This document shows positions 9,660-17,534 of a stretch of DNA of 33,874 bases, piece after piece. Numbering within the stretch: the stretch's first letter is position 1; the number at the start of each line of letters is the position of its first letter. This DNA is from Pirellula sp. (GTDB taxonomy: Bacteria; Planctomycetota; Planctomycetia; Pirellulales; Pirellulaceae), in NCBI GenBank assembly GCA_021736575.1, contig JAIPFP010000040.1, positions 1-33,874 of the forward strand, read 5' to 3'. Position numbers and translations under genes: made by a program. Below the pieces are notes generated by a model that worked only from the letters and a program-made list of their open reading frames with translations, searched no databases and was not told where the DNA came from.

Positions 9660-10775
9660 ATGGCGAAAAAAAACTTGATCGCTATCGAGGAACAATGGCT
9701 GGATGACCTATCCAAACTCGCGTTACCTAGCGGCGTAAGCGTGGCGAACGTTGAGGCGATGCTTGCGATCAAGCCAATTAAAGTAAGCATCGAAATTGTT
9801 TTGCCAAAAGAAGCTGCGAGTGTTGATTTCGATCAAAAGAAAAACGGTGATGTCAAAAAATTCCGAAGCGCCTTCGACAAGAAAGTTTCGGAATTCTTTG
9901 GGGAGATTGTGCTTGAAGACGAGCCCAAAGACGCAAAGGAGATCCTAGAAAAGCTGAACTCTTATATTGAAAAAGCTGTCAAAGCGTATCGAGTAACTCT
10001 GCGGACTGCCATTGCCAAAGAGATCGGTGCGAAGGCCGACGACCTCATGTCGGTTGGTTCGATAAGCTTCAAGGAGATTGAATTCCACTTCGGGGTTGTC
10101 GAGGATTCCAAAGAAAGCGAACTTCTCGATTTGACAAAGGCCTTTAAGCGGACAAAGAAAGTTCAGCACTTTGGGATCGCTTGGAAAGGTACGCAGTGTG
10201 TGGTTGGAGTCAAGCTTAGGAAAGAGTTTAAGCCGGCGGAGTTAAAGTCGCTTGCGAACGAGTTGGCACAAGGCGCTAAAAAAGTGGCTGGCGAGTTCGT
10301 GGCTTTCTCGAAGACAAACGTAGACATTTCCTTCTCGGAAAAGGACACTCGCCCGGCCGATTGGCTTGTTCGAGAAGCATTCAAGATCCAAACCGGACGT
10401 CAAGTTCACGTTGGCTTTGGAATCCTTCAGCCGCCTGACGACAGTGCCGGAGGGAATGCTACGGAAGTATTAAGGACAGTCAAAGCTACTGCCAAAAGTG
10501 CGGGCAGAACGATTTCTGAAATACAAAAATCGGAAGACAGCGATGACAATCTGCGCAAGCTCGTTGGAGACATAGCCAAGTCACTTGACTCGCTGAAAAA
10601 GGCTTTCACAGCCCCTGACACATTCGTCAACGTCAAACAATCCGAAGTCGACAAACTCATCAGATTCTTTCAAAGCGTAAAGCCTGAAAATTTGAGTTTA
10701 AAAAACGACCGCGATATTTTAAAGAGTTGCGAACAATTCGTTGCGATTGCAAACAAGATCGAAATGCCGGAATAA
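9660..10775 (+). CDS. Unrecognised 371-residue soluble protein in the T6SS operon
   Basis: I do not recognise this family. The product is soluble, with no signal peptide or membrane span, and rich in Lys and Glu. It has an N-terminal section with an extended strand (IKVSIEIVLP), a helical section (about 75-125, ILEKLNSYIEKAVKAYRVTL), a mixed central section (about 125-260) and a helical, Ser/Lys-rich C-terminal third. ATG 9660 is used because GGAGAG lies six nt upstream (9648-9653); the track start at 9597 would overlap clpV by 35 bp. It follows clpV by 28 bp, so it is probably in the operon. It could be an accessory factor, an adaptor or a cargo; nothing in the sequence decides between these. 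Confidence 0.85.
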   Translation: MAKKNLIAIEEQWLDDLSKLALPSGVSVANVEAMLAIKPIKVSIEIVLPKEAASVDFDQKKNGDVKKFRSAFDKKVSEFFGEIVLEDEPKDAKEILEKLNSYIEKAVKAYRVTLRTAIAKEIGAKADDLMSVGSISFKEIEFHFGVVEDSKESELLDLTKAFKRTKKVQHFGIAWKGTQCVVGVKLRKEFKPAELKSLANELAQGAKKVAGEFVAFSKTNVDISFSEKDTRPADWLVREAFKIQTGRQVHVGFGILQPPDDSAGGNATEVLRTVKATAKSAGRTISEIQKSEDSDDNLRKLVGDIAKSLDSLKKAFTAPDTFVNVKQSEVDKLIRFFQSVKPENLSLKNDRDILKSCEQFVAIANKIEMPE

Positions 10776-10857
10776 TTGTGCGTCAACGTATCAGAACCCA
10801 AAGCGTGAGCGAGAGATTCTAATGCGGTACCCTCAATAGACATTGAATGGCGACCTG

Positions 10858-10949
10858 CTAGCCACTAAAAGGCACAAAGTCCACAAAAAGTTTGAAAGTT
10901 CGATTCAACAGATCATCCGGTTTGTGGCTTTTGTGATTTTTGTGGCTAG
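10858..10949. repeat. Imperfect ~30-bp inverted repeat between convergent genes
   Basis: The left arm begins CTAGCCACTAAAAGGCACAA (10858-10887). The right arm, read on the complement, begins CTAGCCACAAAAATCACAAA (10921-10949). The arms match at about 25 of 30 positions with one gap and enclose 33 bases. Each arm is itself built of short CCACAAA/CACAAA units. It sits between convergent genes, where a bidirectional terminator would be useful, but it also looks like a dispersed REP/MITE-like unit. The rest of the 229-bp gap shows no gene. Confidence 0.6.
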
Positions 10950-11004
10950 TAAATGGCAAGGTGCGTGAGGATACTCATAGTTGCTTAGATTGCCCGCCGG
11001 TTCA

Positions 11005-11967
11005 TCACGACTCGGTCGAAGAATCGATCTTGGTGACGCGTTCCTTTAGCCAATGATGACCTTGCGATGGTAGATCGACGTCTTCGTTTCGCATGGTGTT
11101 CCATAGGGACTGAGCATGTCCCAAATCCAAGGAGAAAGTCATAGACATAGGCGCTAAAAGTAACCGAACTAACTCAAAACCTTTGTTCCGAGACTCTTCT
11201 GACTCCTCGCAATTCTTCACCAAGTTGCATATGAGAGTCGCTATTGCTCGCAGGAGTGTCTCCGATCGAACCGTCGATGGCTCGGTGCTATCCTCGGACA
11301 TGAAACAGAATCTCTTGATCGCCGACTCCAGACTGCCCCTCATACGAAAATTGCTTGTGATATATTGCGACAGCTCGGCACTGTTCATTTTCCATGTCAA
11401 GGCGGGTAGGGCAAACAAAACCTTGTGACCTTCGATCCCAGGGTCGCCGGTGTGGGTTCTGTGGATCGTCGTCGGACCTTCGATATCAATGATGCACGGC
11501 TTCGATGATCCAGATAGGACTACGAGCGCTACTTGGTTTGGCTCAAGCGGATACTCTCTGAACTGGTCAGCAAAATGAATGGGGCATGTGCTGGAAGATG
11601 TGTTTCGTAGCATGACGTACTGGCTTGTGGATCCAGTTAGAGCCACGGTTTTGGATGGCTCGACCGTGGCAATGGATTGAGTGGATACGCACTTGATTCT
11701 CGCCATATCTCCAGCGATCTCTATCGGCTCGCGTTGTTCGTAGACCGATAGCGAGAAAAGGAGATTCTGCAAGAGACTTCTAAATTTTGGATGCCCAACA
11801 TCCGCAGGAATGGAGACGATCGCGCTTTCTCCGGTCGGTTCGATCTGTTTGGAGAAATTGATTCTTCCGGAGGAAATTTGTTCAAGCCAGCCATTTGCTG
11901 ATAAATACGCTTTCAATTGTTCCATTTCGACGGCGTTCATTGCCGATCGGAAATTCTGAAAAGTCAT
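11005..11967 (-). CDS. Unrecognised 320-residue protein coupled to the TPR/SPINDLY-like gene
   Basis: No family is recognised with confidence. The first 90 residues (AYLSANGWLEQISSGRINF, then IVSIPADVG and FSLSVYEQREPIEIAGDM) have the shape of small domains of the pattern 'L..NGW...F..P......VP.D......L..LA..E.R.P.EI', seen in phage- and defence-associated proteins of unknown function. This is an impression of pattern, not a database match. The middle part (about 95-190) looks beta-rich and the C-terminal part helical. No signal peptide or membrane span is visible. Its ATG overlaps the TGA of the upstream gene by four bases (ATGA), so translation is probably coupled and the two products are likely to work together. 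Confidence 0.85.
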   Translation of the reverse strand: MTFQNFRSAMNAVEMEQLKAYLSANGWLEQISSGRINFSKQIEPTGESAIVSIPADVGHPKFRSLLQNLLFSLSVYEQREPIEIAGDMARIKCVSTQSIATVEPSKTVALTGSTSQYVMLRNTSSSTCPIHFADQFREYPLEPNQVALVVLSGSSKPCIIDIEGPTTIHRTHTGDPGIEGHKVLFALPALTWKMNSAELSQYITSNFRMRGSLESAIKRFCFMSEDSTEPSTVRSETLLRAIATLICNLVKNCEESEESRNKGFELVRLLLAPMSMTFSLDLGHAQSLWNTMRNEDVDLPSQGHHWLKERVTKIDSSTES

Positions 11968-13997
11968 GGTGCCCCGTCGTTAATGCTGGTAAGCGATTTC
12001 GAAAACAGATCCATCATTGCATCTTGAAATTGATTTGCAAATCCAGTCATATCGCACATGGGCGAGGCCAGCAAGTCCGCCCGAAGCTGCTTCCTCGTTT
12101 GTCGCATCTCTTCACGTCGGTTCGCGAGACGAATTACATTTTCGATGTAACCCGCGCGGTTATGAGCAATCCAGTCGCCTCGACGAAGTGCATGTAGGAT
12201 ACTGTGGACGCTGCGGCCTGCCATTCGTTCTTCCAATTTGCTCACAACAGGAACCCCGCGCGACAGCGAGTAGACAGCTCCATGCATAGAATGAACGGGG
12301 AATGAGTCGAGCGTTACGTCGAGCTGACTAACTTCATCGTGGATCAAGTCCACCGAATTGGTCGTTTGAAATTGAATTCGATGGCTTTCGATTCCACAAC
12401 GTGCAAACCAATCGCGAATATCGTTTTGGAGTGTTGCATCCACATAGGTTGGGCCAATAAAGATCAACTCAGAATCGACGACACTCGACAAGACTTCGGA
12501 CCAAGTCTCAATCAGGTTGTCATTCAAAGTCTCGGGAAGGCACAGGCAGCCGCACCGATAGGATTGCGACTCAGAGAGTCCCTGAAATTGGGAGGGCTCG
12601 CTAGGGTATGCCGGAGGTTTAAAGCAAAAGGCGCAGTTCTCGAGCCTATAAATCTTTTCTATGAAAAAAGGCTCGAGATCCGGAGGGAGGAGCAGCGAGT
12701 CTGCGAGGACGTAGTCCATTTCCGAAAGCCCGGAGGTTCCGAGGAATTCCCTCCAAGCAATTTGGATAGGTGCAGATCTTCTCGCAAACACATGCAGACG
12801 ATTGTTCCGACCGTGTCCGATGGTGTCGATGAGGATATCTAGTTTGTCATCGCGAATCAACGAAGCCAATGCTTCGTCGTTGAGGATGCTCGTATTCTTG
12901 ATGTACGGGTGATCCGCAGAGTTTTCAGGTAGCGAGTTTCGACGGCTGGATTCGTCCAAATAGACGGTCCAAGCAATCTTCGAGGAATCGCAATGAGAAA
13001 TCAAGCTGCTTAACCATGGGGCAATGCCTGCGGGATACGTCGCAAGACTAGGCTCGGAGCTTGCCAGTATCCCCACTCGGACTGGACGAATCGCAGGTTG
13101 AGTTTGGTCGTTTGCTCGAGCGACCAAGGATGGATCTCGTTCGGAAAGGGATTCAGACGGACCTGTGAAACCATGCTTGCTCAGGCTTTCGGAGAGGTTG
13201 AGACCCCATCGTGTTGCCTCATCGAACAACCGTTCTGTGGATACCCGAGGATAATGCGTCAAGATGTTTAGCCACATACTTTGCGCTACGAACGAGGGTC
13301 TTTCCATCTCAAACACACGGTCTAGGCACAGCAACGATTCCGAAATTCGGCCACGCATGAAATTGAGTTCACCGATTTGCCTCAAGATTTCCGGTTGATT
13401 CGGCCGGATTTGAATGGCTCGAACTAGGCAATTGATCGCGCTGGAGTATTGGTGGAGTTGTCGATGACAATGTGCTTGGTTAACGAGAATTCCTTCGTCC
13501 TCCGGAAACATCTTGTTTGCCTGTCGGTAGTTTTCAATCGCCTCGTCCCAGTCCGCAGTTGCTACGAGAGCCCTTCCTCGATTGCCCAGAGCGAGTCGCG
13601 CATCGGCAGCGGTACACGTTGGCATCTTCAGAACTTGAGCGAACAGCTCGATTGCACGCGGCCAGTTTTCCATTGAGGCAAAGACAGTACCCAAGTTGAT
13701 GAGCGTCCCACATTCGGGATTGAGCTCGAGTGCCTGCTCGTATGCGTTGCGAGCCTGATCGAAGCGTTTGAGTTCGAAAAGGGCAATCCCCAAGTTAAAG
13801 AAACCGACGTCAATCCTGGGAGCTATTTTGGTTACGGATGTGTAGCATTCTCCTGCAAGTTGCCAATATCCAAGCTCGCCTGCCGCAGATCCCAGTTCAA
13901 AATGCCATCGTGGGCTTTGTGGCTCAGCTTCAATTTGCGCAATCAAAAGCCTTAATTCCGGGTGATTTCCAATCAATTCGCTAAAAGCTTCGTACAT
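11964..13997 (-). CDS. TPR protein with degenerate SPINDLY/O-GlcNAc-transferase-like (GT41) domain
   Basis: The 677-residue product has about six TPR units in residues 30-240, for example FFNLGIALFELKRFDQARNA and the following YEQALELNP. A GT41 (OGT/SPINDLY)-like region spans about 305-665. It keeps DILIDTIGHGRNNRLHVFARR (389-407) and APIQIAWREFLGTSGLSEMDY, which match the family core. Other family landmarks are altered. The 'S.DF..HP.G' element reads ASSEPSLATYPAG (312-324), so the His is Tyr. The sugar-nucleotide motif 'LDTFPYNGGTTT.DALW.GVP' reads LDSFPVHSMHGAVYSLSRGVP (563-583), losing the Gly-Thr cluster. The usual 'FNN..K' start of the second lobe is not seen. It may be a non-enzymatic scaffold or have changed specificity. 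It is oriented against the T6SS operon. Confidence 0.85.
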   Translation of the reverse strand: MYEAFSELIGNHPELRLLIAQIEAEPQSPRWHFELGSAAGELGYWQLAGECYTSVTKIAPRIDVGFFNLGIALFELKRFDQARNAYEQALELNPECGTLINLGTVFASMENWPRAIELFAQVLKMPTCTAADARLALGNRGRALVATADWDEAIENYRQANKMFPEDEGILVNQAHCHRQLHQYSSAINCLVRAIQIRPNQPEILRQIGELNFMRGRISESLLCLDRVFEMERPSFVAQSMWLNILTHYPRVSTERLFDEATRWGLNLSESLSKHGFTGPSESLSERDPSLVARANDQTQPAIRPVRVGILASSEPSLATYPAGIAPWLSSLISHCDSSKIAWTVYLDESSRRNSLPENSADHPYIKNTSILNDEALASLIRDDKLDILIDTIGHGRNNRLHVFARRSAPIQIAWREFLGTSGLSEMDYVLADSLLLPPDLEPFFIEKIYRLENCAFCFKPPAYPSEPSQFQGLSESQSYRCGCLCLPETLNDNLIETWSEVLSSVVDSELIFIGPTYVDATLQNDIRDWFARCGIESHRIQFQTTNSVDLIHDEVSQLDVTLDSFPVHSMHGAVYSLSRGVPVVSKLEERMAGRSVHSILHALRRGDWIAHNRAGYIENVIRLANRREEMRQTRKQLRADLLASPMCDMTGFANQFQDAMMDLFSKSLTSINDGAP

Positions 13998-14157
13998 ATG
14001 CCTTGGTCTTTCCTTACCCTTTCAAACCAAGTACATTGTATGGAACTTTGTCGGTTTTGAGATACGTTAACGTCGATCGAACGCGTCGAAATTGGAATTG
14101 AAAATATCACCTCGAAAATCTAGTTGGTTCGGAACTTTTGTTTAGGAATTCAAGTCA

Positions 14158-14373
14158 ATGTTTGACTTACTCATAGGTATTTTGAACGAACTCAAAGATA
14201 TTCCGGGCTTATCGTTTTTGAAAAGTGTTCATGGACAGTTATTGAGTAAGAGAGAGCAGGTCGGGCATAGCTTAGAGGACGCCCGTACCATGACAGAAAA
14301 CGTAACCGGCTTGTCTTCGCGGATTGGCAAAGTGGTTAAGCAAAACAAGGTTGAGAAGCGCAGGAAGGAATGA
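14158..14373 (+). CDS. Small hypothetical protein upstream of vgrG
   Basis: This 71-residue ORF starts at an ATG preceded by AGGA ten nt upstream (14144-14147). The product has a hydrophobic amphipathic N-terminal segment (MFDLLIGILNELKDI), a polar middle and a strongly basic end (KQNKVEKRRKE). No family is recognised. It sits alone on the + strand between the start of the divergent TPR gene and vgrG, a position where small adaptor, chaperone or regulatory genes occur in T6SS clusters. A 129-bp gap follows before vgrG. The opposite-strand ORF at 14229-14438 is regarded as a shadow. Existence as a gene is plausible but not certain. Confidence 0.5.
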   Translation: MFDLLIGILNELKDIPGLSFLKSVHGQLLSKREQVGHSLEDARTMTENVTGLSSRIGKVVKQNKVEKRRKE

Positions 14374-14502
14374 GTGCAGATGGGCGCTTGCGGCAGTTTC
14401 CACCGCTCAGCGACCTTCCTAAGTCTTTGCTCAAACAAAGCTCTGGCAAAGATTTTTCATGTGCTTGCATGCCGAAAGGCAAAGTCGTAAAAGGAAATCG
14501 GA

Positions 14503-16578
14503 ATGGCTGAGGAAAGTTTGCATGAAATCACTGGTCCCTTGGCCGCCGACTGCATTTTTAGAGGATTGAAGGGGAGCGATTGTTTGGGGCAACCTTTTAA
14601 TTACGACGTGGAAGTCCTAAGCCGCAAAGTAGACCTTGATCCATTGGACATGATCGGCAAAGACATGTCGGTCGGAGTAAATTTGAAAGAGGGTAAAACT
14701 CGCTACTTTCATGGAATCATTAGTGATTTTTTGAATGCTGGCGTTGTTGGAGGGTATCAGCTCTACCAGCTCACTTTGAAACCTTGGTTCTGGTTGTTAT
14801 CTCACTCTCTCGATTCTCGCATTTTCCAAGAACTGTCGGTGCCGGCTATCTTTGAGAAAGTCCTGAAAGACAAGAACGGCTTCTCGGACTACAGTGTGCG
14901 TTTGAATGCGGAGTATTCACCCAAGGAGTACTGTGTCCAATACCAGGAGTCTGACTTCAGTTTTGTCAGCCGACTGATGGAGCAAGAAGGGATATACTAC
15001 TATTTCTTGCATGAAAAAGAAAAGCACACTTTGGTGATTGCGGATTCGCCATCATCCCATCCAAAACTGAGCGGGAATGGAAAAATACTTTTTCGTGCTC
15101 CGAACGAAGTTGCAGCCGGGGAGGAGCATATCTATCGATGGAAGCATCAAGTTTCTTTTCAGCCTGGAAAGTTTGCAACAAGGGACTTCGATTACAACAA
15201 ACCCAGCGCAGACCTAGAAGTTCGATTGGAGTCGAGCCGTTCTCACCCGCACTCAAAACTGGAGAAGTACGAATACCCAGGTCATTACACTACGACTGCC
15301 GACGGTAATCGTTACTTAAAAATTCGCAACGAAGAGTATGAGGCGAAACACTCTCACATCTCGGGTGTGGCAAGGTCGTACAATTTTTTTGCTGGCGTTC
15401 AATTCGAATTGAGCGAGCACCCACGTGATGGGGAGAATGCTGAGTACACGGTTTTCTCGGCGGAAATAACCCTAAGCTCCGGCGAAATTGAGCAGTTCAG
15501 CGCCAATTCCCGGAATCAAATGGAGGTTGTCTTTATTGCAATACCGAAGGACTCCACATACCGCTCTCCGCGCACCACTATCAAACCCATCATTGCCGGC
15601 CCTCAAACAGCCATCGTCGTCGGTGCAGACGGCAAGGAGATTTGGACCGATAAATTGGGGAGAGTCAAAGTCCAATTTCCTTGGGATCGAGAAGGGAAGA
15701 AAAATGAAAAAAGCTCATGTTGGATCCGCGTTTCGCAGATTTGGTCCGGCAAAGGCTGGGGAAGCATGCATATTCCTCGCATCGGGCAGGAAGTAATCGT
15801 CGAGTTTCTCGAAGGGGATCCGAATCAACCTTTAATCATCGGTCGCGTTTACAACGGCGAGCAAGGTACGCCCTACGATCTACCAACTTTGGCAACGCAA
15901 AGCGGATTGAAATCGCGTAGCACTCCAGAAGGTGACAAAGAAACGTTCAATGAGTTGCGTTTCGAAGACAAAAAAGATAATGAGTCCATCTATTTCCATG
16001 CGGAGAAAGATTTTGAGAGAGTTGTCGAAAACAACGACACCCTCAAGGTCGGTTTCGTCAAAAAAGACAAAGGTGATCAAACGATCGAGATCTACAGAAA
16101 CCAAGATGTAAAGATCGGTACGAGCGAAAGCGATGGCGGGCAGACCATCGAGATTTGGAAAGACCAAAAAGAAACGATTCATACGGGCAATCGGGAGACA
16201 ACCATTACCAAAGGGAACGATACACTGACCGTTTCCGCTGGCAATCGGGAGACAACCATTACCAAAGGGAACGATACACTGACCGTTTCCGCTGGCAATC
16301 GGGAGACAACCATTACCAAAGGGAACGATACACTGACCATTTCCGCCGGCAATCAGACCATTAGTATCCCGGCGGGAAATTGTGAAATTACCGCAGGCAA
16401 AAAAATCGTTCTGACCGTAGGGGGTAGTAGTATTGAAATCACTCCAACCAAGATTCTCATCAAGGCCGCTACGGTTTCGATTCAAGCCGACATGAAAGCC
16501 GAGGTGACTGCCGCTACAACGGACATTCAAGGGAGTGCGATGGTCAAGATAGCTGGCGGAATAATCAAGATGAACTGA
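14503..16578 (+). CDS. vgrG: VgrG (TssI) spike protein with triplicated 18-residue repeat
   Basis: This is the trimeric spike at the tip of the T6SS tube. Its 691 residues contain a gp27-like part with the family segment QYQESDFSFVSRLMEQEGIYYYF (around 147-169; two adjoining motifs) and a gp5-like OB part. The OB part has CWIRVSQIWSGKGWG, then MHIPRIGQEVIVEFLEGDPN and QPLIIGRVYN. A long beta-helix spike (about 510-691) follows and ends GGIIKMN. In the spike, GNRETTITKGNDTLTVSA occurs three times in tandem (562-615). No effector domain is fused to the C-terminus, and no PAAR gene or DUF-type adaptor that I recognise is adjacent. AAGGA lies near the start. The following FHA gene begins 38 bases after the stop. 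Confidence 0.95.
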   Translation: MAEESLHEITGPLAADCIFRGLKGSDCLGQPFNYDVEVLSRKVDLDPLDMIGKDMSVGVNLKEGKTRYFHGIISDFLNAGVVGGYQLYQLTLKPWFWLLSHSLDSRIFQELSVPAIFEKVLKDKNGFSDYSVRLNAEYSPKEYCVQYQESDFSFVSRLMEQEGIYYYFLHEKEKHTLVIADSPSSHPKLSGNGKILFRAPNEVAAGEEHIYRWKHQVSFQPGKFATRDFDYNKPSADLEVRLESSRSHPHSKLEKYEYPGHYTTTADGNRYLKIRNEEYEAKHSHISGVARSYNFFAGVQFELSEHPRDGENAEYTVFSAEITLSSGEIEQFSANSRNQMEVVFIAIPKDSTYRSPRTTIKPIIAGPQTAIVVGADGKEIWTDKLGRVKVQFPWDREGKKNEKSSCWIRVSQIWSGKGWGSMHIPRIGQEVIVEFLEGDPNQPLIIGRVYNGEQGTPYDLPTLATQSGLKSRSTPEGDKETFNELRFEDKKDNESIYFHAEKDFERVVENNDTLKVGFVKKDKGDQTIEIYRNQDVKIGTSESDGGQTIEIWKDQKETIHTGNRETTITKGNDTLTVSAGNRETTITKGNDTLTVSAGNRETTITKGNDTLTISAGNQTISIPAGNCEITAGKKIVLTVGGSSIEITPTKILIKAATVSIQADMKAEVTAATTDIQGSAMVKIAGGIIKMN
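16186..16347 (+). repeat. Three tandem 54-bp in-frame repeats inside vgrG
   Basis: Units lie at 16186-16239, 16240-16293 and 16294-16347. Units 1 and 2 appear identical base for base; unit 3 differs at the GTT/ATT and GCT/GCC codons near its end. Each encodes GNRETTITKGNDTLT(V/I)SA, an 18-residue beta-helix rung pattern. A shorter, diverged relative (GNQTISIPAGN) follows. The near-identity points to recent duplication by slippage or recombination. Confidence 0.95.
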
Positions 16579-16615
16579 ATTCGAGTCACGCCGTAAACCC
16601 AAGGGAACATATGCA

Positions 16616-17500
16616 ATGCGCGTTGCAATAGTCGCAAACTCAGGCTCAGCCACTGGACGCAGGATCGTTCTGAGAGGGGGGCAGATAGCTCGATTCGGCC
16701 GAACGGAATGGACCGATTTCGCATTTCCGAGCGATGCAGCAATGGCGGATGTCCATTTCGCGATTCGTTGCGGAACAGAAATATGCTCGATCCAACGTTT
16801 GGCGGTGGAGCGAGAGACGTTCGTCAATGGTGCGGCAGTAGAAATCGCGCGTTTGGTTGACGGAGACGTCGTTACGGCAGGTCAAACACAGTTCGTCGTC
16901 GAGATCAACGACGGAGCGACAATCGTCGAAAACGATGCGACCATCGCCGTTGTTCCACCTGAAATGTTCGCATCCGAAAGCGTGGAAATAACCGAATTGG
17001 CCACCTACTTTGGCCTGTCCGCGAAAGCGATTGCAGTGGCCCAATCGTGTGAAGTGAAAAGCAGTTTTGAAAGTGAACTCGTGCGGGAAAACTTGCTCAA
17101 GGACGCGATCCGATGGCGTGCTCACACGATGCCCAAGCCAGCCGCCGTGCTTTGGGTAGGCGGATGTGCGAGTGAACAAATGCAATCGGAAAAGTCACAG
17201 GTCCAACTGTCGGCCTTCGGTGCTGCTCTCGCGTGGGCAAACGAGCCGACGGAAGAGAATCGAGAAAAGTCAGCGAGTCTTGCCGAGGAAGCCAAATTCG
17301 AAGGGCTAGGAGGAGTACTAGCAGCGGCCGCAGGTTGGAGCGGTGGTAGCTTGGCACCTGCGGGACTTACGGAAATTCCGCCCGATGATCGCTTGACCGG
17401 TCGATGCGCCTCCATTGTGTTCGACCTGGTCGATGGTGCCGGAACACCCATGGAATCAGCGGCGCGATTGCGAGAATTTTTGAAACGCTCCCAAAGTTAG
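16616..17500 (+). CDS. FHA-domain protein with C-terminal 'WSGGSLAP' domain
   Basis: The 294-residue protein has an N-terminal FHA-like domain (about 1-95). The FHA core shows IARFGRTEWTDFAF with Arg29 in place and FVNG at 68-71, but the usual SxxH reads ADVH (His47), so the Ser that normally contacts phosphothreonine is missing. The C-terminal part (about 140-290) has ALAWANEPTEENREKSASLA, then VLAAAAGWSGGSLAP and PPDDRLTGRCASIVFDLV. This resembles a domain I associate with DUF6931-type T6SS-locus proteins; that name is from memory and unverified. FHA proteins in HSI-I clusters take part in kinase-controlled firing, but no kinase is seen here. It lies 34 bp before the giant pseudocaspase gene, probably in the same transcript. 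Confidence 0.85.
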   Translation: MRVAIVANSGSATGRRIVLRGGQIARFGRTEWTDFAFPSDAAMADVHFAIRCGTEICSIQRLAVERETFVNGAAVEIARLVDGDVVTAGQTQFVVEINDGATIVENDATIAVVPPEMFASESVEITELATYFGLSAKAIAVAQSCEVKSSFESELVRENLLKDAIRWRAHTMPKPAAVLWVGGCASEQMQSEKSQVQLSAFGAALAWANEPTEENREKSASLAEEAKFEGLGGVLAAAAGWSGGSLAPAGLTEIPPDDRLTGRCASIVFDLVDGAGTPMESAARLREFLKRSQS

Positions 17501-17534
17501 TTTTGTCCCATTTCTCAAGGAACGATTCGTTGTA

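Noticed and set aside
12339-12842. 167-aa + strand ORF within the TPR/SPINDLY-like gene
   Set aside because: Shadow of a well-supported - strand gene.
13998-14157. Sigma-70-like promoter (TTGAAA, 17-nt spacer, TAGTTG) upstream of the 71-aa ORF
   Set aside because: The -10 match is poor and planctomycete promoter consensus is uncertain; not strong enough to annotate.
16186-16347. Possible CRISPR-like array
   Set aside because: Units are directly adjacent with no spacers and encode an in-frame protein repeat.
15880-16827. Long antisense ORF (315 aa) opposite vgrG with repeated GNGQCIVPFGNGCLPIAS
   Set aside because: It is the mirror of the 54-bp vgrG repeats and of a strongly supported gene; no start signal or family match.
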